A stretch of DNA of 64,000 nucleotides from Acidaminobacter sp. (GCF_030247605.1 NZ_JAOTSB010000005.1:1-64000), one strand, 5' to 3'. Counted from the stretch's first letter, positions 25,506 to 34,450 are shown. The notes: generated from the sequence alone by a model not told the origin. Translations and numbers: made by a program.

Positions 25506-27209
25506 CTACATTTTTACAGGCGCTTTGAGGCTGATCAGGAACAGTGCATTTTTGATGGTTTGACGCGTCGCGTCGACCAGCGCCAGTCGCGCTGTTGACA
25601 GCACCTCATCCTCTGAAAGGATCGGATGGTCATGATAGAACCGGTTGAACTCCTGCGCCAGATTGACGACATAGCGGGTAATTAAGGATGGCTCATATTT
25701 CTCGGCGGCGTCGCTGACGATTTCCGGGAACTGACGGATCAGTTTGACAACCTCGCTGGTTGCCGCGTCAGACAGCTTGCTGAAGTCCACCGGCTGCTCA
25801 AGAAGCTGCGGTGCTGCTTTTCTCAGGACGCTGCAGGCACGGGCGTGGGTATACTGAACATACGGCCCGGTCTCCCCGTCAAAGGAAAGGGTTTTGTCAA
25901 GGCTGAAGGTGTAGTCCTTGATCCGGTTGTTTGAAAGCTCCTGGAACACGACCGCGCCAATACCGACTTGTGCCGCTACCTCGTCTTTGTGCTCGAGATT
26001 AGGGTTTTTGTCCGCAATGATTTCCTTTGTCTTCTCAACAGCTTTCTTCAAGACCTCTTCGAGGAAGACTACACGGCCTTTTCGCGTCGAAAGGGATCCC
26101 TCTTCCAGAGCCACGGTGCCAAATTCAACGTGGATACAGTCCTTCACCCAGTCGTAACCCATCAGCTCGACGACCTTCATCCACTGCTGGAAATGCAGCT
26201 TTTGAGGCGCGCCGACGACGTAGACATTCTTGTCAAAATTATAATGTTTCTTTCTGTAAAGCGCCGCCGTGATGTCGCGGGTCAGATACAGCGTGGAACC
26301 GTCTTTTTTGGTGATGAGCGCCGGCGGCATGCCATAAGGCTCCAGGTCGACGATCTCGGCGCCTTCAGAGACCTTCATGATGCCCTGTTGGCGCATTTCA
26401 TCAAGAACGGCCGGCATCTTGTCAGAATAGAAGCTCTCGCCCGCGTAGGAATCAAAGTGGACGTCCAGCATGCCGTAGACGCGGCTGAACTCCTTCAGAC
26501 TGATGTCCCTGAACCACTCCCAGAGGGCATAGGCTTCAGGGTCATTGTCCTCCAGACGCTTGAACCAGCTCCTCGCTTCGTCATCCAGGGCCGGGTTGTT
26601 CTCCGCCTCATCGTGGAACTTCACGTAGATCTTCAGGAGCTCCGGGATTGGGTCTGCTTCAATGGTGTCTTTGTCGCCCCATAGCTTGAACGCGACGATC
26701 AGCTTGCCAAACTGAGTGCCATAGTCTCCCAGGTGATTTATGCCGATGGTATTGTACCCCAAAAATTTATGGATCCTATAAAGGGAATTTCCAATCATTG
26801 TGCTGCGGATATGGCCCATATGGAATGGTTTCGCAATATTGGTGGACGAAAACTCAACTATGACGGTCTTACCATCGCCTTTTGTAGAGGAGCCGTAAAG
26901 ATCCCCCAGTTCAAGAACGTCTTTCAGAACATCCTCAGCGAGCTGGGCTTTGTCCATGGTAAAGTTGACATAGGCGCTTGCCGCCTCAACTTTTTCATAG
27001 AGCGGATCTCCTGAAACTTTTTCTGCCAACTCTGCGGCGATCAGGTTTGGCGCCGTTTTCAACGCTTTCGCGTATCTAAAGCACGGAAACGCAAAATCGC
27101 CCATGTCCGTGTATTTGGGCAGCTCAATGAGCGCCATAATCTCTTCCTCTGTAGCGATTTCAAGATGTGGTGCCAGATGAGACGCAATAATTTTTCTGTA
27201 GTCCTTCAC
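25506..27209 (-). CDS. argS: Arginyl-tRNA synthetase
   Basis: 567 residues, class I synthetase charging tRNA-Arg. The HIGH-type motif appears as AKPFHMGHIRST and the protein ends in the DALR anticodon-binding domain. Start is GTG at 27209, six bases after GGAGGG; upstream codons have no family match. A T-box leader at 27371-27641 lies between promoter and gene, so expression should rise when tRNA-Arg is uncharged. Four degenerate 19-20 base repeats lie between the T-box terminator and the start. Confidence 0.95.
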   Translation of the reverse strand: MKDYRKIIASHLAPHLEIATEEEIMALIELPKYTDMGDFAFPCFRYAKALKTAPNLIAAELAEKVSGDPLYEKVEAASAYVNFTMDKAQLAEDVLKDVLELGDLYGSSTKGDGKTVIVEFSSTNIAKPFHMGHIRSTMIGNSLYRIHKFLGYNTIGINHLGDYGTQFGKLIVAFKLWGDKDTIEADPIPELLKIYVKFHDEAENNPALDDEARSWFKRLEDNDPEAYALWEWFRDISLKEFSRVYGMLDVHFDSYAGESFYSDKMPAVLDEMRQQGIMKVSEGAEIVDLEPYGMPPALITKKDGSTLYLTRDITAALYRKKHYNFDKNVYVVGAPQKLHFQQWMKVVELMGYDWVKDCIHVEFGTVALEEGSLSTRKGRVVFLEEVLKKAVEKTKEIIADKNPNLEHKDEVAAQVGIGAVVFQELSNNRIKDYTFSLDKTLSFDGETGPYVQYTHARACSVLRKAAPQLLEQPVDFSKLSDAATSEVVKLIRQFPEIVSDAAEKYEPSLITRYVVNLAQEFNRFYHDHPILSEDEVLSTARLALVDATRQTIKNALFLISLKAPVKM

Positions 27210-27285
27210 GTGATTCCCTCCAAGTAAGTTACATATTTTATGGTCATTCAACCGTTTTCTGTCATTGTCCTTCTGCTGCCCTTGG

Positions 27286-27362
27286 TTATTAATAGTGGAC
27301 TTTGTTACTGATATTGGACTTTGTTACTTACTAGTACCCTTTGTTGCTGATAGTGCCCTTTG
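27286..27362. repeat. Four degenerate 19-20 bp tandem repeats in argS leader
   Basis: Units at 27286, 27305, 27324 and 27344, all ending in GGACTTTG or an ACCCTTTG/GCCCTTTG variant and starting TTRYT. They sit in the untranslated region between the T-box terminator and the argS start codon. Confidence 0.75.
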
Positions 27363-27370
27363 ATGCCGCA

Positions 27371-27641
27371 AAATCAAAAACGCCTCTATCCAGGGATAGA
27401 GACGAATCAACCGCGTTACCACTCTAATTGACGTCCCGGGTGATTGGGATGTCCTCTCAGATCCTGTAATGGCGGATTCACCAGCGCGCTCAGCAACTGC
27501 TTGCCTGACGCACGTCTCCGGGGCGCGATTTCGCGGATTAGCCCATGTCATCCTCCCACCCTCGATGACTCGCTGAAAAAGACACAACCTGCTACTTTTC
27601 CCTTCACAGACACTTTAACCTTTGTATGTTCACTGCATTTG
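27371..27641 (-). promoter_or_regulatory. T-box leader of argS
   Basis: The minus strand carries the T-box GAGTGGTAACGCGG (27424 to 27411) followed by the terminator stem CGTCTCTATC/GATAGAGGCG and a T-run. The upstream Stem I has the distal element CAGCGAG with GGGTGGGAG. The specifier region reads GCGAAATCGCGCCCCGGAG; the arginine codon CGC (27527 to 27525) sits before G-CCCCGGAG, in the same register as UUC in the pheS leader. The triplets AUC and UCG overlap it, so the specifier is probable, not certain. Confidence 0.88.
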
Positions 27642-27647
27642 TTAATC

Positions 27648-27676
27648 AGTTTACCACAGCCGCTCATGAGAATCAA
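27648..27676 (-). promoter_or_regulatory. argS promoter
   Basis: TTGATT-N17-TAAACT with TGG extended -10, minus strand, immediately upstream of the T-box leader. Confidence 0.75.
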
Positions 27677-27690
27677 GGGATGCCCTTGAT
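27672..27690. promoter_or_regulatory. Inverted repeat joining two divergent -35 boxes
   Basis: ATCAAGGG-ATG-CCCTTGAT, perfect 8-base arms. Its two ends are the -35 elements of the argS promoter (left) and of the rhomboid promoter (right), so the symmetry may be a shared operator or simply back-to-back -35 boxes. Confidence 0.55.
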
Positions 27691-27714
27691 CCCGCTGTGT
27701 CTCTTTGTTATCAT
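27686..27714 (+). promoter_or_regulatory. Rhomboid gene promoter
   Basis: TTGATC-N17-TATCAT with TGT extended -10, plus strand, about 24 bases before the rhomboid start codon. Confidence 0.65.
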
Positions 27715-27737
27715 GGAGTTACTGTGAGGTGTCCGCC

Positions 27738-28577
27738 ATGATTTTAGAGCAAACCAAGAAACCCCTGTTTTTGAGTCATATTCTGATTATTATAAATGTG
27801 GCTGTCTTTTTAGTAATGATGTTTTTTGATTCAAGTTTATCGACACTGACGCTGATTCGCTTTGGCGCCAAGATCAACTACCGGATTGCGGATCTGGAAC
27901 TATACCGCTTAATCACGCCAATGTTCCTCCATGCCAACCTCCTGCACCTCGGCTTCAACAGCTATGCTCTTCACCTGTTTGGACGTGACACGGAGATGAT
28001 TTTTGGCAGGACCCGCTTCCTGATCATTTACTTCGGCGCCGGCATAACCGGTACGGTTGGAAGTTTTCTCCTCAACGACAATATTTCTGTAGGCGCCTCA
28101 GGTGCCATCTTTGGCCTGATCGGGGCAAACCTGTATCTGTTCACATTGAATAAGGATGTTTACAGGAGAATCTTCGGGAATGACATATTCGTGCTGCTTG
28201 GCATCAACGTCGCCTATGGCTTTGTTAATCCCATGATTGACAATACAGCCCATCTGGCGGGTCTCCTGGGCGGTTTCCTGGCCGCGTGGTCCGTGGGTTA
28301 CCGTTATCAGGTCAATTATACCTGGAAAAACTGGGGTGCCCGGCTCGCCCTCGTTTTGACAGTCGCGGCTTCACTTACTTTTGGTCTGCCAGCGTATAAG
28401 ACCTCAGCAGAGTACTTCTACAAAAAAGGATACTTTTCTGCGGTAGACGGGCAGATTGCAACAGCCCTCGAAACCCTTAAAACCGGCGAGCAGCTTTTTC
28501 CTGAGGATGACCGCTTCCCCTCTCTCATTGCTGAAATTGAAAAGCTTATCCAGGAACTTAATTTGAACAGCAACTAA
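27738..28577 (+). CDS. Rhomboid-family intramembrane serine protease
   Basis: 279 residues. Catalytic Ser121 in GASGAIFG and His172 in NTAHLAGLLGG form the rhomboid dyad, and HANLLHLGFN near 65-74 is the usual oxyanion/TM2 motif. About six to seven membrane segments fill residues 12-225. The last 50 residues are soluble and resemble a single TPR-like hairpin (YKKGYFSAVDGQIATALETL), an arrangement found in YqgP/GluP relatives though much shorter here. Start ATG at 27738 follows GAGGTG. Monocistronic. Cleaves unknown membrane proteins. Confidence 0.88.
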   Translation: MILEQTKKPLFLSHILIIINVAVFLVMMFFDSSLSTLTLIRFGAKINYRIADLELYRLITPMFLHANLLHLGFNSYALHLFGRDTEMIFGRTRFLIIYFGAGITGTVGSFLLNDNISVGASGAIFGLIGANLYLFTLNKDVYRRIFGNDIFVLLGINVAYGFVNPMIDNTAHLAGLLGGFLAAWSVGYRYQVNYTWKNWGARLALVLTVAASLTFGLPAYKTSAEYFYKKGYFSAVDGQIATALETLKTGEQLFPEDDRFPSLIAEIEKLIQELNLNSN

Positions 28578-28601
28578 TGGTATTTATATGAGAAACGAGT
28601 A

Positions 28602-28645
28602 TGGGGACAGGCACTGATTTCAGATCAGTGTCTGTCCCCATTTTA
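28602..28645 (+). terminator. Hairpin after rhomboid gene, REP-like
   Basis: Arms TGGGGACAGGCACTGA and TCAGTGTCTGTCCCCA (15 of 16 pair) with a 7-base loop, followed by TTTTAAA. It can act as the rhomboid gene's terminator, and its outer sequence (GTGTCTGTCCCCA) is of the REP type. Confidence 0.7.
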
Positions 28646-28650
28646 AACTG

Positions 28651-28702
28651 AGTGTCTGACACCGTTTTAAGTTGAGTGACTGACACTCACTTGAAAACGG
28701 TG
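28651..28702. repeat. REPIN-like inverted repeat
   Basis: Starts with GAGTGTCTGACACC, then ACCGTTTTAAGTTGAGTG (28661-28678) pairs with CACTCACTTGAAAACGGT (28685-28702) at 15 of 18 positions. It carries the same GTGTCTGACACC core as the elements at 6.3, 14.1 and 34.4 kb. Confidence 0.7.
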
Positions 28703-28731
28703 CCAGAGCTTCACACAATTCACTACAATTC

Positions 28732-28779
28732 AAAAAACCTCCGCAGGGTGAGTGAAAGCTCACACCGCGGAGGTTTTTT
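28732..28779. terminator. Bidirectional terminator between rhomboid and DUF523 genes
   Basis: Stem AAAAAACCTCCGC / GCGGAGGTTTTTT with an inner GGTGAGTG/CTCAC pairing. T-runs on both strands serve the converging genes. Confidence 0.9.
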
Positions 28780-28787
28780 CCATGTAG

Positions 28788-29258
28788 TTAAAATAGTGCC
28801 TTCTCCGAAATCACACCTATTCCCTGATCTCTCAACACCCTCACCGTCAGCCCCATTCCCGGAATTTTTACGCCCGTAAACGTGCCATCATAGATCAGGC
28901 TGCTGCCGCAGGAAGGGCTGCCTTCTTTCAGGATCGCTGCCTCGAGCTTCAGCAACTTGAAAATCTCGAGGGTTTCCTCGGCGCCGCGCTGAAAGCTTTC
29001 CGTCACATCCAGACCGTCTTTAGTGATGACCCTGCCATTTAAAATCTCAGCAGGGGGCCGCGGCGTCGTCAGTCCGCCCAGCTGTTCCGGGCATACAGGG
29101 ATCAGCGTGTATCTCTCCGCCAACCCTCTGACCGCCTCTGCCGCGTAATTGCTGGTCCCGTCATATTTACAGCGAACCCCCAAAAGGCACGCTGACACAC
29201 CAATACGCGTCCCAGCCGGCAGTGTCTGCAAATCAAAATCCAGCTTAAGCGCCACCAA
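28788..29258 (-). CDS. DUF523 family protein
   Basis: 156 residues. The family pattern is clear: VSACLLGVRCKYDG near residues 20-33, PVCPEQLGGL, and the paired-cysteine LKEGSPSCGSS near 108-118. The conserved cysteines suggest metal or cluster binding, but no activity is established for the family as far as I know. Start may be TTG at 29258 or GTG at 29255; both are within range of GGAGG. It follows mutS2 by 41 bases and probably belongs to its transcript, ending at the shared terminator. Confidence 0.85.
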   Translation of the reverse strand: MVALKLDFDLQTLPAGTRIGVSACLLGVRCKYDGTSNYAAEAVRGLAERYTLIPVCPEQLGGLTTPRPPAEILNGRVITKDGLDVTESFQRGAEETLEIFKLLKLEAAILKEGSPSCGSSLIYDGTFTGVKIPGMGLTVRVLRDQGIGVISEKALF

Positions 29259-29299
29259 TTTTCACCTCCGAAAAATCCGAAAATCCGACTAATCCACAC

Positions 29300-31672
29300 C
29301 TACTTCAGCTCCAGCACCGTAACCCCTATGCCGCCTTCTCCGTAAGCCCCATCCCGCGCTGTCTTGACATGAGGATGATTCCTGAAATAAGGCTTAAGTC
29401 CGGCCTTGAGTGCCCCGGTACCAATCCCGTGAATAATCCTGACGGTCTTCAAATTGGCTAGGCAGGCATCATCCAGATATTTATCCAGCTCCGCCATAGC
29501 TTCCTCGACATTGAGGCCTCGAAGATCGATTTCCGTCCTGGCATTCAAGCTCTTTGTCTCAAATCCGCGGCCACCGCCTTTTGACTGGCGCTTAGCCGGT
29601 GTCACCTTTTCTTCGATCTTCTTAAGATTGCTGACATTGACACCAATTTTCATGATCCCGACCTGCACCATCAGATCCCCACCTGCATCCGGCAAGGTCA
29701 CAACATTGCCCCGCTGATTCAGATGGACCAGCTGGACGAGATCCCCGAGCTTTAGATTTTTAGGCGGCTCCACCTCATAAAGATCCTCGAGCAGCGGCGT
29801 TTGAAGGTCATCCATGTTGGACTTCAGCTTGCGTCTGAGCTCCTCCACCCTGCGCAAGTGCTCTTTGGAAAGACCGCCGGAGATGTCGCGCAGTTCCTTC
29901 GCGAGAGCATCGGCTTCTTCCTTGGCTTCTCTTAAAAGCTTGCGCGCTTCTTCCTTCGCCTCGCGGATCAACCTGGCTCGTTGTTCAGCAATTTTTTCGT
30001 CCTTTTCTTCAAGGGACTTTCGCAGCTTTTCCGCTTCGATCCTCATTCGAACCGCCTCATCCCGCTCAGCTTCTGAGGTTTTTCGGTTGTACTCGATCTT
30101 CGCCAGCACATCTTCAAAAGCTATAGCGTTGGTCTCTATCCAGGTTTTCGCGCTTTCAATAATTTCTTTGCTGAGGCCCAGTTTCCGGGAAATTTCAAAG
30201 GCGTTGGACTTGCCAGGCACACCAATCAGCAGCTTGTAAGTCGGACTTAAAGTCTCAATATCAAACTCAACACTGGCGTTTTCAACCCCTTGGGTAACCA
30301 GCGCAAACTCTTTCAGCTCACTGTAGTGGGTCGTCGCCACGGTGGTGACTTTCCAGGCAAACAGCTTAGTCAGAATCGCCTTAGCTAGTGCCGCACCCTC
30401 CGTTGGGTCCGTGCCGGCGCCGAGCTCATCGAAGAGCACCAATGAATTGGCATCCACATGATTGAGGATATCCACAATATTCGTCATATGGGACGAGAAG
30501 GTGGAGAGGCTCTGCTCAATGGACTGCTCATCCCCAATATCGGCGAAAACCTGGTCGAAAACCGCAATTTTCGAACCGTAGTCCGCCGGAATGTGGAGGC
30601 CGCACTGGGTCATCAGCGTCAGCAGACCGACTGTCTTCAGCGTCACCGTTTTACCGCCGGTGTTCGGGCCGGTGATCAGGAGCGTCTTAAAATTCTCCCC
30701 GATCCAGAAATTCGTCGGTACGACCACTTTGGGATCAATCAAAGGGTGGCGCCCATTTTTCAGACGGATTTTACCCTCGCGGTTGAGTTCCGGCGAGGTC
30801 CCCTTCATCTTGTGGGCCAGCTTTCCCTTGGCCAGAATAAAGTCGAGTTGTACCAAGGTTTCCTGATTCGACAGCAGCGTATCTGCAACCTCAGCCACCT
30901 CAGCCGTGATTTCGGTAAGGATCCTGATGATTTCCTCCTGCTCCTTCAGCCTGAGTTCTTTCAAGCCGTTGTTGAGCTCAACGACCGCAAATGGCTCTAT
31001 ATACAGCGTCGAGCCGCTGCCGGACTGGTCGTGTACCAACCCTTTGATCATGTGTTTGTACTCATTTTTGACCGGTACCACGAAGCGGTCCTGGCGGATG
31101 GTCACCAGCGCATCCTGCAGGTACTTTTGGTTTGAAGTATCTCTAATAATGGAATCCAGCTTGTTTCGGATTGCCTGGTGCTTGTTCTCGATCTCCCTTC
31201 GAATCTTGCGCAGCTCATGGCTGGCGTTGTCAGAGACCAGATTTTCACCCAGGATGGCATTATTGATGGTGTCTTCGAGTGGTTTGACGGGCACGAGACC
31301 ATCGGCCAAGCCCTTGAGAATAGGCATTTCACTGCCTTCACCGGCATTTTTCGTTATAAACTGCTTCACATTTCTGGCAGTTCTCAGCGTATCCGAAACC
31401 TCCATCAGCTGTCCGGGCGACAAAAACGACCCTATGGCTGAGATTTTCGCATGGGCCCTCAGATCGTGAACCGGACCAAAAGGCGGACTGGAATGGCGCA
31501 TGATCAGCGCGCTCGCTTCGTCTGTTTCATTCAGCCTGTCGCGGACTTCGCCATAATCGCCGCTGGGCTCGAGGTCGAGCACCCTTTCCCGGGTCAACCC
31601 GCAGGAAACGAGCTCTGCCAGCATGGCTATGATTTTAGGCAGCTCAAGGACACGTATAGATCTGGGATTCAT
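29300..31672 (-). CDS. mutS2: MutS2 family ATPase/endonuclease
   Basis: 790 residues. Walker A GPNTGGKT is at 335-342, Walker B appears as LVLFDELGAGTDPTEGAALA, a long charged coiled coil covers about 515-620, and the C-terminal Smr nuclease domain (EIDLRGLNVEEAM... with RIIHGIGTGAL) covers about 712-790. MutS2 proteins lack the mismatch-binding domain; in Firmicutes they have been linked to suppression of recombination and to splitting collided ribosomes (RqcU). ATG follows AGGAGGG. Located downstream of the U32 gene, 84 bases away. Confidence 0.94.
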   Translation of the reverse strand: MNPRSIRVLELPKIIAMLAELVSCGLTRERVLDLEPSGDYGEVRDRLNETDEASALIMRHSSPPFGPVHDLRAHAKISAIGSFLSPGQLMEVSDTLRTARNVKQFITKNAGEGSEMPILKGLADGLVPVKPLEDTINNAILGENLVSDNASHELRKIRREIENKHQAIRNKLDSIIRDTSNQKYLQDALVTIRQDRFVVPVKNEYKHMIKGLVHDQSGSGSTLYIEPFAVVELNNGLKELRLKEQEEIIRILTEITAEVAEVADTLLSNQETLVQLDFILAKGKLAHKMKGTSPELNREGKIRLKNGRHPLIDPKVVVPTNFWIGENFKTLLITGPNTGGKTVTLKTVGLLTLMTQCGLHIPADYGSKIAVFDQVFADIGDEQSIEQSLSTFSSHMTNIVDILNHVDANSLVLFDELGAGTDPTEGAALAKAILTKLFAWKVTTVATTHYSELKEFALVTQGVENASVEFDIETLSPTYKLLIGVPGKSNAFEISRKLGLSKEIIESAKTWIETNAIAFEDVLAKIEYNRKTSEAERDEAVRMRIEAEKLRKSLEEKDEKIAEQRARLIREAKEEARKLLREAKEEADALAKELRDISGGLSKEHLRRVEELRRKLKSNMDDLQTPLLEDLYEVEPPKNLKLGDLVQLVHLNQRGNVVTLPDAGGDLMVQVGIMKIGVNVSNLKKIEEKVTPAKRQSKGGGRGFETKSLNARTEIDLRGLNVEEAMAELDKYLDDACLANLKTVRIIHGIGTGALKAGLKPYFRNHPHVKTARDGAYGEGGIGVTVLELK

Positions 31673-31756
31673 GGTGCAACCCTCCTGAATACTAATCTAA
31701 AATAATTCAAATTTACTATGCACAAGCATTTATAGAAGACACTGCCATGGGCCGAC

Positions 31757-34324
31757 CTAATAAACCCCTCTGAAAAAGTGCCCGTGGGTTCTAGGAAACT
31801 CGGTACGAATAGGCGTCCGTTTGCCCTGAATCCGCTCTTGATGGGCCAGCACGAGGTCCATGATCTCGTCCGGCGACTCAATGGTAAAATGCAGCCTGTA
31901 ACGGGTGACCCCCGCAGCGCTGAGCCTCTCAAGCTGATCCGACAAATCCAGCACGCGGCTGTTCAAGACCTCTGTCCAGCACGGCCCCGTTTTCACGACG
32001 GGAAAAATCGCCCCCGTCTTGTCCCGCAGACCGTAAGCCTTCCCGCTGCAAAGCGCGCAGCCTTGAGCCGGCCCCCCAAGCCCCGTGCGGATAGGACAGT
32101 GTGGCGTCACCATGACCGGCAGGTGCCCAAACCCTATGATTTCCAAGGCACCTAAGGCGTTTTTGCCGATGGTCTCTATACCTTCCACCGTCAGCTCCGG
32201 AGACAAGGTGACCACTTCAGCGCCCAGCCCCCTGACCACGCGCTCTGAGCCGGCATTCAACACATTAAGGCCATAATCTGCAGTCACATGTTCCGCAAAC
32301 TGCTTCGCCCAGCCAATCAAGCCGGGGGAATTCACAACCATGCGCGCTGGCTTCAAACGACTGAGAATCTCAGCATTTTTTTCCACCATGCGGCTGGTGT
32401 TCGGCCTGGACCACTGCCACGAGAGACTCGCCTGGTAGCGCTGAGCCAGACTTTGAGCCTGTTCCAAATCACTCAGTGGCCCTCTGAAATAAACCTCTTT
32501 TAAACCGGCCTCCAGAGCCAAATGCAGTCTGCCCAGGTCGGGAACTGAAGCACAAAGGGTAATCGCAATCTCTCGCCTCTTGACCTCAGCTTCACTTGTG
32601 CCGGGTTCAGCGGTTCCGGGCTCGGTTTCAGTCTCGGTTTCACCCTGGTTTTTCGACTCTATAGCCGTTGCTTTTAATATCATTGTCGTTGTCGCCTCAA
32701 GTGCTGCAGACGTCGCCGGCACTTCTGCAATTTCTTCAGGTGTGTCGAATTCTGCCGCCTGCGACTTCTCAACCAGCACAGCCATGGACTGTGTGCGCGC
32801 CGCGTCCAATTGCTCCGCTGCCAGCCGCCTGGTTTCATTGATGACTTTAATTGGCAGCGTGGAGGTCTCGTCCAGCGACAACTCGAATTCAATGGCTTCA
32901 TAAGCCGTGGTACCCAGCTTGGAGAGCTGCTCAAGCAGCCTCTCCCGATCCAGCGGCTTCTTAATGGCAGTTTCGGCCGGCATTTCGGAGACTGCACAGC
33001 CTTGATGCCCCTGAGTATCCGTCAGGCATACCTCCAGCGGCAAACCTGTCTTTAAGACCGCTGAGACCTTGACCGGGATTCGCCTGGCGCGCTCGTGAAT
33101 CTCTGCCTGCAGACGGTCCATTTCCTTCTTGTCATAGGTCCGTCTCAGGAGGTCATCTTTATGACAGGCTGCTTTGTAATTGATTCTGACCTGAAGTCCT
33201 TTTACGGCAGTTTTGACTCTCTGCCCTTTATGGAGGATATACTCCACTCGGCAGCCGCTGCTTTCCTTGCCCCTGCGGATCTGGAGCTCGTCACCGACAG
33301 CGAGGTCTTCGAGGAGCTCGACCTCGACCTCCTCCGCCCGGGCGTCAAAACGATTCACTCTTGCCACCGGGAGGCCTTGGTTGCCTGGAATTTCAGCGCT
33401 CAAAAAGCTGTCGCCGCGCTCCCCCAGGACCCAGCCTTTGGTAAATCCACGGTTAAAAATCTTCTCCAGACTTCTGTCCGTCTCTTCAATTTCCTGAGCG
33501 CTAAAGGCTACGCCCTTCAAATGACGGTCTATGGCTGTCCTGTAGGCTTTGACGGTCTGATAGACGAATTCCGGCCCTTTCATGCGGCCTTCAATTTTCA
33601 GCGAGGTCACGCCGGCATCCATTATGTCGCCTATGTGATCCAGCGTATTCAGGTCCTTTGGACTGAGACGGTATATGCCGGTGTTGCCGCCGACACTCTC
33701 CTCGGTCTCCAGATCAATCAAATCATAAGCCTGACGGCAGGACTGGGCACACTGTCCTCGATTGCCGCTGCGGCCCCCAATCATGCTGCTCATGTAGCAC
33801 TGGCCCGATACGCTCACACACAGCGCGCCATGGACGAAGAGCTCCAGCTCCGCGTCCGTCTGATCATATATAGTCCGCACTTCCTCAAGACGCATTTCAC
33901 GGGGCAGGACAACGCGTTTGACCCCCAGCGCTGTAAGCGCCTTGACGTCCTCAACGTTTTGCGCCGCCATTTGCGTGGAGGCGTGGATTTCCATTTGTGG
34001 ATAACGGCTTCTGGCCCATTCCAGTACCCCAAAATCCTGGACAATCCAAGCGTCCAGACCTATTACGGCCATCCTGTCCAGAAAGGCCTCCAGGGCATTT
34101 CTTTCATGGTCATAGACCAAGGTATTGACGGTCAGGTAAACACGGACGCCAAGCAAATGCGCATCCCGCACCGCTTCTGACAGAGAGGCGTCGTCAAAGT
34201 TCGCAGCGCTGTGACGAGCGCCAAAGGCGTCTCCGCCCAGATATATGGCATCCGCGCCTGCTTTGAGCGCTGCTTCAAAAGACGCCCTGCTCCCGGCTGG
34301 CGCCAGTAATTCAAATTTGGACAT
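31757..34324 (-). CDS. U32 family peptidase-like protein with two barrel halves (DUF3656)
   Basis: 855 residues. The N-terminal U32 barrel has ELLAPAGS, the block QMEIHASTQM and the cysteine-rich signature SGNRGQCAQSCRQAYDL, followed by the DUF3656-type region. An acidic low-complexity linker (about 555-580, runs of ETETE) joins a second barrel-like half with HCPIRTGLGG and CALCSG cysteines near the C-terminus. The E. coli relative RlhA is needed for 23S rRNA C2501 hydroxylation, so RNA modification is likelier than proteolysis; this is inference. ATG is preceded by GAAGGGG. Separated from zapA by a terminator and REP elements. Confidence 0.85.
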   Translation of the reverse strand: MSKFELLAPAGSRASFEAALKAGADAIYLGGDAFGARHSAANFDDASLSEAVRDAHLLGVRVYLTVNTLVYDHERNALEAFLDRMAVIGLDAWIVQDFGVLEWARSRYPQMEIHASTQMAAQNVEDVKALTALGVKRVVLPREMRLEEVRTIYDQTDAELELFVHGALCVSVSGQCYMSSMIGGRSGNRGQCAQSCRQAYDLIDLETEESVGGNTGIYRLSPKDLNTLDHIGDIMDAGVTSLKIEGRMKGPEFVYQTVKAYRTAIDRHLKGVAFSAQEIEETDRSLEKIFNRGFTKGWVLGERGDSFLSAEIPGNQGLPVARVNRFDARAEEVEVELLEDLAVGDELQIRRGKESSGCRVEYILHKGQRVKTAVKGLQVRINYKAACHKDDLLRRTYDKKEMDRLQAEIHERARRIPVKVSAVLKTGLPLEVCLTDTQGHQGCAVSEMPAETAIKKPLDRERLLEQLSKLGTTAYEAIEFELSLDETSTLPIKVINETRRLAAEQLDAARTQSMAVLVEKSQAAEFDTPEEIAEVPATSAALEATTTMILKATAIESKNQGETETETEPGTAEPGTSEAEVKRREIAITLCASVPDLGRLHLALEAGLKEVYFRGPLSDLEQAQSLAQRYQASLSWQWSRPNTSRMVEKNAEILSRLKPARMVVNSPGLIGWAKQFAEHVTADYGLNVLNAGSERVVRGLGAEVVTLSPELTVEGIETIGKNALGALEIIGFGHLPVMVTPHCPIRTGLGGPAQGCALCSGKAYGLRDKTGAIFPVVKTGPCWTEVLNSRVLDLSDQLERLSAAGVTRYRLHFTIESPDEIMDLVLAHQERIQGKRTPIRTEFPRTHGHFFRGVY

Positions 34325-34371
34325 AGTGGTCCCCTTCTCTCAAGTGGTGTTATGAGTAAATTGAATTCAGT

Positions 34372-34450
34372 GAAACTCGGGGTTGATAGGCTTAAGCCGC
34401 TGACACCGAGTTTCATTGAGAAAGAAACTTGGTGTCTGACACCGAGTTTC
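34372..34450. repeat. Pair of REP-like palindromes
   Basis: First element 34372-34414 has ends GAAACTCGG and CCGAGTTTC with a degenerate interior. The second, 34424-34450, is a compact palindrome GAAACTTGGTGTC-T-GACACCGAGTTTC with one G-T mismatch. The arms equal those of the REPIN at 14061-14114. Intergenic between zapA and the U32 gene. Confidence 0.8.

Noticed and set aside
28676..28879. Small frame after the rhomboid gene
   Set aside because: Spans a REP element, a terminator and the antisense of the DUF523 gene.
33095..34180. 361-residue open frame opposite the U32 gene
   Set aside because: Antisense shadow with no family character.
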